Position numbers and translations under genes: made by a program. Source: Phycomyces nitens (taxonomy: Eukaryota > Mucoromycota > Mucoromycetes > Mucorales > Phycomycetaceae). From it: a stretch of DNA of 64,000 nucleotides. The stretch is taken from NCBI GenBank assembly GCA_022702545.1, contig JAHRBC010000003.1, positions 7,254,001 through 7,318,000 on the forward strand, written 5' to 3'. How positions within the stretch are numbered: position 1 is the first letter of the stretch; the number at the start of each line of letters is the position of its first letter. The notes under the pieces are model-generated. The model saw only the letters and a list, made by a program, of their open reading frames with translations, had not been told where the DNA came from and ran no database searches. Shown piece by piece: positions 24,225-37,110 of the stretch.

Positions 24225-25187
24225 TTGAAATTGAGTGTGATGATTGATTAACCTGTTAATGGACAAGATCGGGTTTGGAGCAAGGAATTGAGGCTATAAT
24301 ATAGCAAATTACAGTTTAGGTTCCAAAGGTATAAATATACATGTATCTAAAGGCTTGGACCTACATTTTTATATATATATGAATATATATGAATATATCT
24401 ATATATATTATTAACAATTGTTTTGTTTTGTTTTATTTGTTCAAAACAAATAAACAAAGAGTATATGTACAAAACAAATTCGGATCGAATCCAAAGAAAT
24501 AAAGAAAGGGAAAGAACGGACCCTCAAGTGGAGCTTAGCACGTCACTTGGTGACACTGCACTCCTTGATCTCTTGGTAATCCTTGTTACCATATGGATCA
24601 AGTACGACCGTATTCTAGAACATACAACGATTTAAACTAAAATCATAATAAAGACTTGATTTCCCAATATTCAACAAGGCCTGAAAATTTGTACAAACCA
24701 AAACGTACAATGTTGCAAGATGACCAGCCACTTTGGAAACAGGCCAAACAATCGATTCTAGCCTTTGGTCACTTTTTTCTTTTGTCATTCTTTATGGTGG
24801 CTCATAAATACACCCCACAATCATACATACGGCAACAATACACAACATGGCTATTATGGCCAACAATGCAAGGCCTTATTATTATCTAGTGGCATTTATA
24901 ACATCCCTTTTCTTTCGTCAGTGTTTCAAACTTGATTGGATGGTGGGGATTCAACGAGGCAGTACGTCACATCTGTCGCGTACAGGTGCATTTAGCCTGT
25001 CCACGTGAGCTTGAACTTTGGCTTACTGGGCGCCTCTTTTTTTTATATATTTTTCTATCCAGACCACACCACGACCGTATTCTCAAGCGAGACTACTCTT
25101 ACGTACAAAGAACAAGACATTACTTATAGAGAACGCTCTTAGATTTCTTGCTATCCCTTTATCGCAACAGCAAAAGAATAATACACG
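24225..25187. other. Divergent promoter region (S6K / PP2A scaffold)
   Basis: About 960 bases between two divergently transcribed signalling genes. There is an AT-rich tract (24370-24415) and a pyrimidine-rich patch near 25030-25070. Short open frames here have no recognisable homology. Confidence 0.45.
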
Positions 25188-27954
25188 ATGGAAGTTGATA
25201 CACACGCCGTGACGCCTACAGAATACATGGATGAAGACCCCGTTAACATGACCCAGCCAGCCCAGGATGAACTCTACTCAGTGGCTGTTCTGATTGATGA
25301 GTTGAAGCATGAAGATATTCAGTTGCGCCTGAATGCCATGAAGAAGTTACCCATCATCGCAGATGCTCTTGGTCAAGAAAGAACAAGAAACGAACTAATT
25401 CCTTTCTTGCAAGGTGAGCATATTATTCTTCTACTTTAGATTCCATCTGTCTAGAGTTCATCATAAATGAACAAAGACCGAGATGACGCTTGTATGAGTT
25501 AGAGTCATATGACGTAAACCTGAAAGAGGGGGAGGGGAGGGGAGGGGGGCCAGATTATGTCGGCTCTTCTTGGGTTTACGTGTATGTGTGTGTGTATATA
25601 GTGCGAGTGTGGATATACAGATAGATGTCTGTGGATTTGTGAATTCAATAAGCAGTCTACAAAACATGGAATTCAACGCGAACCCTTTTTTTTCCCTTCT
25701 TTGCTTTGTTGTTAGAGTCCATTGACGATGATGACGAGGTGCTTCTGGCTTTGGCTGAGGAACTTGGAAAGCTTACGGATGCAGTTGGTGGTCCTGAATA
25801 CGCGCATTACCTGTTGGTTCCCCTTGAAAATATTGCGGCTGTGGAAGAAGCAACGGTCAGAGACAGGGTAAATAAATCGAAAAACTTGCTTCCGATCACC
25901 TTTGGATATTAAGCAGAAGAAAATGTGCCGATGTATCTAATGCTCCAGTCCGTGTCTTGCTTTATAGGCCGTCGGCTCACTCTGCACATTGGCTGATGTC
26001 CTTCCTCAAAGACAACTCAATGAATATTTTGTACCCCTTTTGAAGCGATTGAGCATGGGCGAATGGTTCACAAGTCGGACTTCGGCTACTGGTCTGTACG
26101 CTGCTGTCTACAGAAAGAGCTCAAAGGAGCTCCAGGCTGAATTGACTAGGTAAAACAACCAAACTGGCTGTGATTACACCTCTGGTATTTACCCCCCAAG
26201 TATCTAGCATGTTCTCTCAGTTGGTACAGGACGATAGTCCAATGGTCAGAAGAGCAGCTGCAAAGGCTCTGGCTGTAAGTGGACCATATATATATATATT
26301 ATATATATAAAACAGACCCGAGACGTCAGAATTCATGGTTGTCTATATTGTGTATTACAGCAACTCGCTGGACAGGTGGCGCCTGAAGATATTTTCGAAA
26401 CCAGCGTAAACTGGTTCCACAAGCTTGCCCAAGATGACCAAGACTCCGTTCGTCTCTTGACTGTGGAGAGTCTGGCTGCCCTGGCCAAGCTCCTCACACC
26501 TGAGCAGAACATGGAGCACTTGCTCCCTAGCTTCAAATCTTTGGCTGATGATAAATCCTGGCGTGTTCGCTATATGGTTGCCTCTAAATATGTCGAGGTA
26601 AGGCCAAGAAGCATGAAAGAAACCTGAGCGAATTGGTACAATGCTAAGAATGAAATACTAAATTATATCTATTCACAATAGATTTCTCAAGCATTTGGAG
26701 AGACAATCGTCAGAGAGCATTTTACAGCTGCTTTTATCAACCTTCTTAGAGACCCCGAGGGTGAAGTCAGAACCGCTGCTGCTGGCCAGGTTCCTGGTAT
26801 GCTTGGACTCTTTTTTTTTTGAATATTGTATAATCTTAACAATCTTGTTTCTTCAAGGTTATGCCAAGTTGGTGGAGAAGACCGTAATTCTCGAGAATCT
26901 TTTGCCTTGTGTACGTGAGTTGGTTACCGATGAGAACCAGCACGCGCGTGCTGCTTTGGCAAAGGAGATCAGTGGCCTGGCGCCTATTGTTGGACAGGAA
27001 GCGTAAGTAGGCAGGACCAGGTTACGAAAAAGGCATTAATGAATGTAAATATTAGAACCATGGAGTTCTTGCTTCCTACATTCTTGCAACAGTTGACAGA
27101 TGAGTTCCCTGATGTGCGACTCAATGTCATCTCCAACCTGGAGGTGATTAATCAAGGTATTTAAGCAAACCTAATATCTTGCTTTCTGGATCATTAATTT
27201 ATCCTTTTTGGATTCTGTGAACAGCCATCGGTATCGACCGTCTCTCACAGGCACTTCTTCCTGCCATTGTTGAGCTCTCTGAAGACAAACAATGGCGTAT
27301 CAGATTGGCAATTATTGAATATATTCCATTGTTGGCCAAGCAATTTGGTGCAAAGTTCTTTGAAGAGAAGCTTCTTAGTCTGTGTATGTCATGGCTCCGT
27401 GATTCTGTCTACTCTATTCGTGAAGCTGCTACAGTGAACCTGAAGAGATTGACAGAAGTGTTTGGTGGTGAATGGGCAAAAAAGGCTATTATTCCCCAGG
27501 TCCTAAAGATGGCCACCGAGCTGAAATATCTCTACCGAATGATTATGGTGTCTGCATTGACTGTAAGTGTATTGATGTTGATTTTCACACAAACTAATGT
27601 ATATATATATGTGTGTGTGTATTGGTTTTTCTAGACAATGGCAGAGGCATTGCCCTATGAAATAATTAATGACTCTGTATTGCCTACAATTATGAGATTG
27701 GCTGACGATCCTATCCCCAACATTCGTTTCAGCGTCGCAAAATCTCTTGAAGCATTGGTTCCTCTGTTGAAACAGACCGGAGACAAGGCTGGTTTGATTC
27801 CAAGCACAGTAAAACCTGCTCTTGTGAAGCTTAGCCTTGATGGAGATGGCGATGTCAAGTTCTTTGCAACACGAGCTTTGGAGAGTGGGCAAGTAAACAC
27901 GAAATGGTACTGTGCTAAATACTAATCCACTCAATCAACAGCACTTTGAACTAG
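25188..27954 (+). CDS. PP2A scaffold subunit A (PR65/Tpd3)
   Basis: HEAT-repeat scaffold holding the catalytic and regulatory subunits of protein phosphatase 2A. Eleven exons (25188-25413, 25716-25867, 25968-26149, 26208-26274, 26361-26597, 26682-26796, 26858-27002, 27056-27156, 27225-27562, 27635-27888, 27942-27954) give 609 aa. Characteristic PR65 stretches: [84 protein letters not shown] and [17 protein letters not shown]. About 15 HEAT repeats span the chain. The last intron has a GC donor (27889) and a TACTAAT branch site; the tail exon adds only TLN and the stop. Reading through instead gives an unrelated 12-residue tail. Confidence 0.96.
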
Positions 27955-28100
27955 TGCCAAAGATAAAATGAAATATGGACAATGACCAAGAGACAAGGGA
28001 GTAAGACAAGGAGAAAAAAAGGGAAATGCGAGAGAATGGTCTTCTCATAAAACGTTACAAGATGTATGAGAAGGTTAATTTGAGATATGGAGCTCTCGTC

Positions 28101-28325
28101 ACTTTCTTTAATCTCTGTTTTCTTCTTTTCTTTTGCTCTTTTGTTTCTCTTTTGTCTTGTATATTGTAGTTTACTTGTTATTCCATCCTCATCTGTCTGT
28201 CGTCGTGTCTTTTTTCTTTACAACCCAAACTTTGTCTTTCTTTTTCTTTTTTATCTCACTCTGTCTCTCTCTATCTCTCTCTCTTTACCTCTCTCACTCT
28301 ATCTCTCTATCTCTCTTCGCTTTCT
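28101..28325 (+). repeat. Polypyrimidine (CT-rich) tract
   Basis: Runs of TTTCTTTTCTTTT and TCTCTCTATCTCTCTCT. Such tracts often mark core promoters of fungal genes. It fakes an open frame of Ser/Leu repeats. Confidence 0.7.
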
Positions 28326-28670
28326 GCTACGAAACCCCTTTAAAATAAAAATAAAAAAAGATGATACGTCGCCTTTGAAATATCTTTAATTTCTTTTTGG
28401 ATCAGCAAGGACAGTAAAGACATATTCTGTTGGTTTGATTGATTATTCCTGTCGATATCAAGGAATGCTGATGAATTCAGGTGGCATTGAAAGAGAACAT
28501 TTGAACCTTTAAAGATTCCCGCGATATTTTGCTTCTCTTTCTGTTCTATTGTATTTACTGTTTGTCTATATCAAGTAACCTTGGCAGTATCAACAATTTG
28601 ATTAAATATTCCCTCCCTACTTTATTTACATAGCCTGTGTATACCCACCTACTTGCTTACATATAATTAT

Positions 28671-28718
28671 ATATAATTATATATATATATATATATATAT
28701 ATCTATATATCTATATTT
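28671..28718. repeat. AT dinucleotide microsatellite
   Basis: Nearly uninterrupted (AT)n upstream of the IQGAP start codon. Confidence 0.85.
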
Positions 28719-28764
28719 ATTTATTTGTTATCAAATATAGTACAGTAAAGCAAGAAACAGGATC

Positions 28765-31700
28765 ATGTCTCACCCTACTCCACTTATACGCCTGTCAAAT
28801 ATGGCTGGCAAAAAGGGTCTCTCTGATCTTCATATACCCACCATCACAAACGACGCTCAAGATGTTATTGGTAGAATATTATACTTTGAAACTTGGAATA
28901 ATAAGTATCTATATACATACATATATTGATTAGATATTTGAGTTTTGTAGGAATGCAAGGTGAATTATGATCTTTACAATCATAAAGTCATCGTTTATTG
29001 ATCAATTATATAGGTCGTATTCGTCTCCAGAAAGATGACCACGCCGTCCACAGCCAGTGGATGGACAAACAGAGAAATAATTTGCAGGCATATGAATATC
29101 TCTGTCACATTGGTGAAGCCAAGGAGTATGTTGCTCTTGTCTATCCACAGTTTACAAATATTTACAATGCCTTAGGTGGATTGAGGATTGCCTTGAATAC
29201 GAAATCGAACCCATTACAAAGCTAGAAGAATCTATGCGTAACGGTGTAGTGCTTGCTAAACTGGCAGATTACTTTGCTCCTGGGGTAGTGCGCAAGATCT
29301 TTATCGTAAGTTTGATCTCTAGCTAGGTTACTCCCAAACCATGACTGACTTTGGCAGAACAGGACGACAAGCTTCAATTCAAACATTCGGACAATATCAA
29401 CTTTTTCTTTTCTGCCCTCAGAGTCGTTCGTCTTCCTCAGATCTTTTGGTTCGAACTGACAGATCTCTATGACAAGAAGAACATTCCAAAAGTGATCTAC
29501 TGTATCCATGCACTCAGGTAAGAAAAAAAATCGACTTGATCTGGTTCTGATTGAATCATGGCGACATTCTTATCCACAATGATATTTTTTTTTTACTATA
29601 GTCACTTGCTGGCCAGGCGTAATATGGCACCCAACATCAAGAATCTTTTGGGCCAGCTCCAGTTCACAAGTAATGGGTCCCGAATTAGCGAATGATGAGA
29701 TTTAACTGCTTTTCTTGACTACAGATGAAGAGTTGACCGCAACACAGCGTGGGTTGGATATTGCCGGCGTTACGATGCCCAACTTTATGAATATCGGATC
29801 TTCGCTTTGCAAAGAGCTGGAAGAAGATTTTGATGATGTGAATAGCAACTACCACCTCCAACAAATGGATATAATCACATACTATTTGGAAGACAGCATG
29901 TCGGATCCCTCGACCCCAGACCTTGTAATCGAAGGAGAAGGAGACTATGACTCGGATGACACTACCTCTATGAGCAGTGAGGAAAGTAAGTAGACCATCT
30001 AGATATTTTCTAGTGAATCTAATACTCGAGTCTTGCTATATTTTCTACACTTGTAGAATTTGAAAAATATTGGAGTAGTCCAAATGCAGTATCTAGCATT
30101 TTGAAATGCCAGAATTATGCACGTACTTGGTTGGAGCATAGAAAGTTTCAAAGCACTCAGAGACAACACCGGTCGGATTTCTTTATCGCTCAAATTACCA
30201 ATGTTCAAGCTCGTGTTCGAGGGAACGTAGGTCGTCGTGATATGACTGAAAAGCGCAAGGTATTTGAATCTTCAAAAGCATGGATCATACTGGTAAGTTT
30301 TATAGTATTGAAATAACTGTCCGGCACGGTTTTGTGGAATGAAACTCTCGAAAAATATTGATTATTATTATTATTGTGTGTGTGTGTGTATTCAGATCCA
30401 GGCAGTTTGTCGAGGTGCTATTGCACGTAAAAGAAAGGAGAGTATGATGGAATATTACCGTTCAAATGTCTCTGGTATAATCACCGTCCAGAATCTGATT
30501 AGAAAAAGACAAAAAGGAAATGCCTACCATAGACTTGGTAAGTTCAAAAGACAATTGTCATGTACAAGAAATAGAGATTTATGAAATCGTGTCTGTAAAC
30601 CAGCCGCCGATAGGAATCCTTCTGTTGGCACAGTCAAGCGGTTTGTTCACATGTTGGTTGATGGCGATCTTGACTTTGAAAACGAGCAAGGTAAGTAGTG
30701 TCTTGTCAAAAGTACCAAGAGGATTTACAATCCACACAAATCATCTTATTTAGAACTCGAGGATTTACAGCAACAAATCATTGAACATATTCGTGAAAAC
30801 AAAAAACTTGATGAACATGTAAATATGGTGGACGTTCATATTTCTCTATTTTTGAAAAACGTCATTACAATTGAGGATGCCATGAAATGCTCTGGAATAT
30901 TCAAGAAGAAGAAAGAAAAAAAGAGATTAAGCGAAATGGTGGCAAAAAGCAACCCTTCCAACCTTCATTCATTGTCTACCTTTGACAAGCCCAGCAGAGA
31001 TCGGCTTGTAATTTACCAGCAGTTTGTATACTGCCTTCAAACAGAGCCAAGATATTTGGCACGATTGCTACAAATGACAAATCGTGGAATGTTGGGAAGC
31101 TTTAGTGACAATAAGATTATTGAAACTACTGTCTTGACTCTTTTTGGATATGGAACGACCTCTCGCGAGGAATATTTACTGCTAAATCTATGCAAGGCAA
31201 GTATACCTCCAAGTAAATACTTTTTTATATTATTTATGTGCTAATCAAATCTTGTGAATGATCAGTATTGTATAAAGGAAGAAATCAATCAAGTGAGGAG
31301 TCCTCAGGAGTTTATGCGTGGAAATTATACATTTATGCGGCTGATTGTACAGACAAATAGGTAATTAGATTGCATTGGTCTTTATATATTAATACTATAT
31401 TATAGAGGTGCCAAAGAACGCCACTTTTTCCGTAATTTATTGAATCCTCTTGTGGAGAGTATAATCTCCAATCAATTTATTGACTTGGAGACAAATCCCG
31501 TAAAGATCTACCAAAAGGTTATAAGCAATGAAGAAACACGCACTGGACGGAAATCAAATCGTATTGTAGCTGATAGTGCAGCAAAGGCTTTGGAAGACCC
31601 TGAAGTTAGGGAGATATTCTTTAACCACCTTCAAAACCTCCAGCAGGTCACGAGAGGATTTATGCAGGCAATAACCGAGGCAGTTGACGATGTTCCTTAT

Positions 31701-33533
31701 GGAATTCGTGTAATTGCTCTTGAGCTTAATCTACGACTGGAAAATGCTTTTCCCAAAGAGTCGCGAGAATATATCACCAAAGTCATTGGTAACTTTATCT
31801 ATTACAGATACCTCAACCCAGCTATAGTGTAAGTAGGAATAGAAAAATAGAGTGACAAACCAATAAGCAGCACATTGAAAAAAAATGAACCCCGGTATTT
31901 TGTTTGTAATATTTCAGTGCACCCGAACAATATGATGTAACCGAATCCATTATCACCCCCATGCAACGACAGAATCTTGCAGAAGTATGTAGCTCTTACA
32001 ATACACTCATTTGACCCTAATGATTGGTACAGGTATCCAAGGTTCTTCACAATATATCGAGCGGAAAACTGTATGATGTGACGGACCACCTTTCACCTTT
32101 GAACCGTTTGGTACAAGATGCTTCTCAAATGTTCTCTGCCTGGTTTTCAAGAAGTAAGCTTAATATAACATGGATTATTAAATACTGATCAATTGCATGG
32201 TTTATTTTGCTTAGTTATGGATGTAAAAGACCCAGAGACTTTCTTTGGCATTGATCAGCTTGGAGACCAAACCAGTGTTAGTAAGCCAATTGTCTGTATT
32301 ACTCCCAATGAGCTCTTTCACCTGCACCGAATCCTTCAAGACCACACAAAATACATTATACCCGAAGAACAAGGTACTTTGTATGATATCCTTCAAGACC
32401 TTGGACCTGCCCCGGATAGCCACAATTGCAGTGTGTCTGAAGGTGCTACCCTCACACTTCGCCTCACCAGCCGTTTGGATACCCTATCCAAAGACCCTGC
32501 CTCACAGCTTAAACAAATGTTGGACAATGCCAAGCGGATTATTATCCACGTATTGAGAATACAATCAGGTGTCGACTTGTTTACTATCCTTAATACGCCG
32601 GTCGAAGTTGAGCATGAATACATGTGGACTGAATATAGAGAGGCCGAATTCCCCGAGTTATTGGACAACAATTCAGGTGTTAGCAAAAGACGATACTTGA
32701 AGGTTGACGAGTCTGGTCTTGTGATGGACATTAAGAGGTATGCTGATAAAAATACAATCAATTGTGGTTAAACTAATTGGTTTTATGCCTAGTCTTACCT
32801 TTAACCAATTAAAGAATATTGCAAAGGGTTTCATAGACCTCTTGGAAAAGTCTCGTGCCTTTGAGACAGATGATAGTTGTCAGGAATTGATCAATATGAT
32901 TGCCAATGATATTACAAACAAGAATTCTCGTCGAACTAAACGAGATGAGCAGATCCAAACTATGCGCCGTACACTTGATTGTCTAGTAAAAAAACAACAA
33001 TATCTCAGAGACCAAGGAGCTCAATACGAAGGCTATCTCAACGGTTGTTTGACTGCCATGGCGGTAAAAAGAGGCAAGAAATCCCGATTCGTGTTTCCTT
33101 TTACCCGGCAATACTTCCATATCCGAGGCCTTCAGCGCCAAGGACTTGTTCCAAAGTATGGTTCATACAAGTATACCGCAAAGCAACTATTTGACAGAGG
33201 GATTATTGTTTCGTTGGGAGATATACCGGAAAAACATTTTGAGCGTGTTCCTATTATCCTATCCATGGACAGAGCAGGAATTGTGGTTATTGAGGGAAGC
33301 TATTCTGCGTGGGGTATTCATTCGGTTCAGGTGGATATGAGATACGAGGACCTGTTGCAGGCCCAGTATGATGGTGTCCAGACGACCTCTGTGCTTGATG
33401 GCGCTGGACAAGTGAATGTCAACCTTTTGATTCACCTGATCAACAAAAAGTAAGCTTCGTGATACATATACAAATGGTCAATATTTAACTTTTTTTATTT
33501 ATTTTTTATTTTATTTCTAGGTTTTACGCATAA
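28765..33533 (+). CDS. IQGAP-type RasGAP-related cytoskeletal scaffold
   Basis: Homologue of IQGAP/Rng2, which organises actin and the contractile ring and binds Rho-type GTPases. Seventeen exons join in frame to 1212 aa: 28765-28870, 29014-29125, 29176-29305, 29363-29517, 29602-29669, 29725-29985, 30057-30292, 30396-30537, 30604-30690, 30754-31196, 31266-31360, 31406-31828, 31918-31984, 32033-32153, 32215-32737, 32793-33449, 33521-33533. Order: calponin-homology domain (about 36-170; EWIEDCLEYEIEPITKLEES), an acidic linker, IQ motifs (about 285-400; IQAVCRGAIARKRK), the RasGAP-related domain (about 500-810; YLNPAIVAPEQYDV, PMQRQNLAEVSKVL) and the RasGAP C-terminal domain (about 990-1150; LTFNQLKNIAKGF). 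The exon 10 intron has a GC donor. Exon boundaries rest on phase and conservation. Confidence 0.93.
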
Positions 33534-34363
33534 CATTATTAGGACCTTGAAGACTTTATACCCTTTATTTCTATTATTTAAATATTTCTTTATGTTACTA
33601 CCCAAAGCATGCTAAATCAAATGTCGGGTACATTAGACTGGTGTGCTAGACTGTATCATGGTTTCCAGACAACTGCAAATATATTATTATTTTTTCTTGA
33701 TGAAAATGCAGTATAGTTTTGAATCTACAAATAAAAAGTGGTACAGAAAATATTCGCTGCCAAGCCAAATATTTCCAAAGGTTTACTCTAGAGGAAAGAT
33801 GGCGAGAATGATGTGTTTGAGGGCAAAAGAAAATGATATTTATTACATTGTAAAACATATTGACCATTTGTTCAAGTATAATATATATTTTTATAGTCTA
33901 ACCTTTTATGGGACCGGAGCAAGTTTGTTACCAAGGCAATAACACAAACGGAATACGGGTTACTGGAAAAGAACAAGACGGCCTGGGAGATCAGGTGATA
34001 TGTCGCCTTGGTTGTCCAATAATACCAATGGTAGTCTTGACATGCAAACCAAGTTTTCGGTTGTCATAAAAGCCAATAGAGCTGGTATCAGCCCCTCCCT
34101 CCCCCCCTCATTAAAGAGATGACAAGAGCCAAAAAGGAGAGAACATATTCATATACAGCGTGTGACGAGAACGGAGACAAACAGAGAGAAAAAGATGAGA
34201 AAGAGAGGGGGGTGGTGGTAGGACGGCTGCTGTTTCCGGGGAGCGTCCTTTCTTTTTCTTTTTCCTTTCTTTTATTTTCTTACCTATCCTTTACTCTTCT
34301 TTCGGTGCTTGGGTTTTGTAGTATTGTCACATTTCTATTCAGCAATCTTCAAAGTTCATAATA
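33534..34363. other. Intergenic, MAPK promoter
   Basis: 830 bases. 34230-34310 is a pyrimidine-rich leader just upstream of the MAP kinase start. The open frame at 33643-33942 looks random. No repeat family is recognised. Confidence 0.45.
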
Positions 34364-36160
34364 ATGGTCCTTAATGACCAGTACTATTCCGTGGCAATTG
34401 AGGGTGGTCAAGAGACATTTACTATCGATAGAAAGTATAGGATAATTAGGAAAGTAGGATCAGGTTCATACGGAACTGTCTGTAGTGCAATCCATGTCGA
34501 GACCAATGAAGGTAAGCCAACCAAAAGAAGTCATCCTTGCTTAATTGCTCCAGACTTGGCAAACAGATTACTGAATCGATTCCCTTAGTGGTTGCTATTA
34601 AAAAGTGTCTCCGGATCTTTGACCGGAAACTCGTCACCAAGCGATGTCTACGTGAGATTAAACTCTTACAACACTTGAATGGCCATCCTCGCATCATTGG
34701 ACTCCGGGCTCTTGACATTGTTGACTATTCGAATTTCAATGAGATTTACCTTTTGCAGGAATGCTGCGATACCACAATGGCCGATGTCATTCACTCCAAG
34801 CTTGGACTCGAACCAGTGCATTACCAATGGTTTATTTACCAGATATTATCGGCCCTAAAGTATATCCATAGTGCACATGTAAGCTGAATAACCCTCAAAC
34901 AAATATCAAGACCTTTCTAATAATCACCCAGGTCCTTCACCGAGACCTTAAGCCTGGTGAGATCCTAGCAAAAGCCAGACAAAAAAGAGATTTCCATATT
35001 TCTCGAGCGAATATTTAAGGATAATGATTTCTGATAAGCAAAGGTCTCTTGCCGTTTATTTCTTCTTCCTAGCCAATATCCTTGTGAACCAGAATTGCGA
35101 TATTCGGATCTGTGATTTTGGAATGGCAAGGGGCATTGTCCAGCCATCTTCCTTGCACGAAACACCCTCAATGACTCATTATGTTGTCACTCGTTGGTAC
35201 CGTGCGCCCGAGATCATGATGAGTCGCAACAGTTACGATAAAGCCAGTAAGCTGTATATAATTCAATCAAGAAAGACAAGAATCTAAAAAAAAACAAACA
35301 TATCGTATCTAGTCGATATGTGGTCCGTGGGCTGTATTTTTGCAGAACTATTGGGACGCAAGGTACTTTTCAAGGGTAATGATTATGTGGACCAGCTCCA
35401 CAAGATCGTGGGCATCCTTGGTCTTCCTGAAGACACGTCGTTTTGGGACCAAAATGCTTCAAAGTCCGTAATTGATTACATCAAAAACCTTCGCGATGTC
35501 AATGGAGAGCCCCCGCCCACAGAACCCATTGACTTTGCTGCCCACTTCCCGGAATGTCCGCCGGAAGGTATTGACCTTCTCCAACGTTTACTCCACTTGG
35601 ATCCCAAGCGCCGCATAAATGCCATTGAGGCGCTTGAACACCCCTTTGTAGCCTTGGTACGCGACCCAGTTGAAGAAATAGAATGCAGAGACATGTTTGA
35701 CTTTGAGAGTTTCGAGCGTATTCAAGACGAGGAAACTCTACGACAATGCATTATTGACACTGTCAAGAGCACAAAGCCTGGGCACACCCTCCATAGTCAC
35801 ACGGAGTCCCGGACTAACTCCCTGCAGCCACCTTCTGAGCCACATTTCCAGCCACAACGTCGATATACTGGAAGCTCCATTTCAACTCCTACCACGGCTT
35901 CAGTAACCGAGGCGCATTTGAATGCCATTGCAGCTGTACAACAGGGAATAGATTTTCCTATTCAAGAGTCTGAAAATTGTGCTGAAGGCATGCTGGTTGG
36001 CTCAAACCAATTTGTAGGCGAGCCTGAAGATATGGATGAAGACGACATTAAGCTTATGGACAGTGATGACAGTCTGCGTGTTGACAGCTGTCGTCATTTG
36101 GTTGGTCCTTATGGAGCAGATGTTCAGGCAATAGAAAGACAACTTAGCTACGATTGGTAA
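34364..36160 (+). CDS. MAP kinase, Slt2/ERK-like, with THY activation motif
   Basis: Ser/Thr MAP kinase of 494 aa from five exons (34364-34511, 34589-34878, 34932-34956, 35073-35246, 35313-36160). The kinase domain spans about residues 21-360: P-loop [15 protein letters not shown] lysine, [41 protein letters not shown]. The activation loop reads [15 protein letters not shown], so the dual-phosphorylation motif is T-H-Y (codons at 35174-35182) instead of TEY or TGY. The MAPK insert and [15 protein letters not shown] resemble cell-wall-integrity (Slt2) kinases. The C-terminal 130 residues are Ser/Thr- and acid-rich. All catalytic residues are present, so it is probably active. It is a divergent paralogue, not the canonical Slt2. 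Confidence 0.92.
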
Positions 36161-37079
36161 AACTGAACAATATCCTTGAATGAATATAAGCTCAATAATT
36201 ATTTGCATTATTTGCACCTAAATACCATTTACGTTCCAAAGAGAAACCCCAAGCCACACGTTTCTATTGATTTTACATGTTTACTGAATTGTGCCTTTTT
36301 GTTGTTGTTGTGGAGACTTGACCAGAGTATATCGAGTCAAAAATGTGTATTATTCGACAAGAGGTTTCCTGTGGGTATAATGTTTAATAAATACTCCGTG
36401 AGCCAAAGTCCGAGAGTAGGTATGGCAGGGATATCTTCCAAAAGCTGGAATTTGAAGACGGGGAGTTTTAGCCAATGTACGGCACTACCGGAGCCTTTCT
36501 TGTGCCTTTTCCTCTGTCTCAGAGGAAGGGGGGGGGGGGGTATTTCTCCTCGCTGGTTTGCCCAACCAAAAATAAATAAATACTAGAGTGAGCAAGATGA
36601 GCTTGACAGTATCTATAAGAAGTTATCTACAGAGTGCTTCAAACCATATTTATTTGTTAATTTAATAAATTGGAAAAAAAAACAAATATGATTTGCATTC
36701 GCCACAAATGTACGTGTCATTTTGTTTTCAAGAAAACAGAAAAATGACTCTGTAAATGGGAGAATTCTTGTCGATTTTCAACATTTATATACATCTATTG
36801 AGTATGTCTGCAGCCACATATGATGGCTTGAGTTTGCCATCTAAAAAAAGTAAAGGCTTGTGAACATAAAGATATTTACAATGATTAACGCAATTTATTG
36901 GTATTCATATTGCCAAACTTTACAGATGATATAGGTTAGCCTACAATCAAATCCGATCGAACACTCAAATGTAGTACTTGAGAATTCGATTAATTATGAT
37001 TATATTATGTTGATTGTATCTAGCTTAATACTAAAAAAAAAGTATTGATAAACACAAATGACCTACTACTACTACTACT

Positions 37080-37110
<31 letters not shown>

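Larger units (their letters stand above)
27955..28764. other. Intergenic region with pyrimidine tract and AT microsatellite
   Basis: Promoter and leader of the IQGAP gene. 28101-28325 is strongly C/T-rich on the plus strand with long CTCTCT runs; 28671-28718 is an (AT)n tract about 50 bases before the start codon. No gene is seen. Confidence 0.6.

Noticed and set aside
27889..27926. Read-through C-terminus of the PP2A scaffold
   Set aside because: A GC-AG intron with a TACTAAT branch site gives a normal-length tail; the read-through tail is unlike the family.
28087..28389. 100-codon frame rich in Leu/Ser/Phe
   Set aside because: Produced by the polypyrimidine tract; low complexity.
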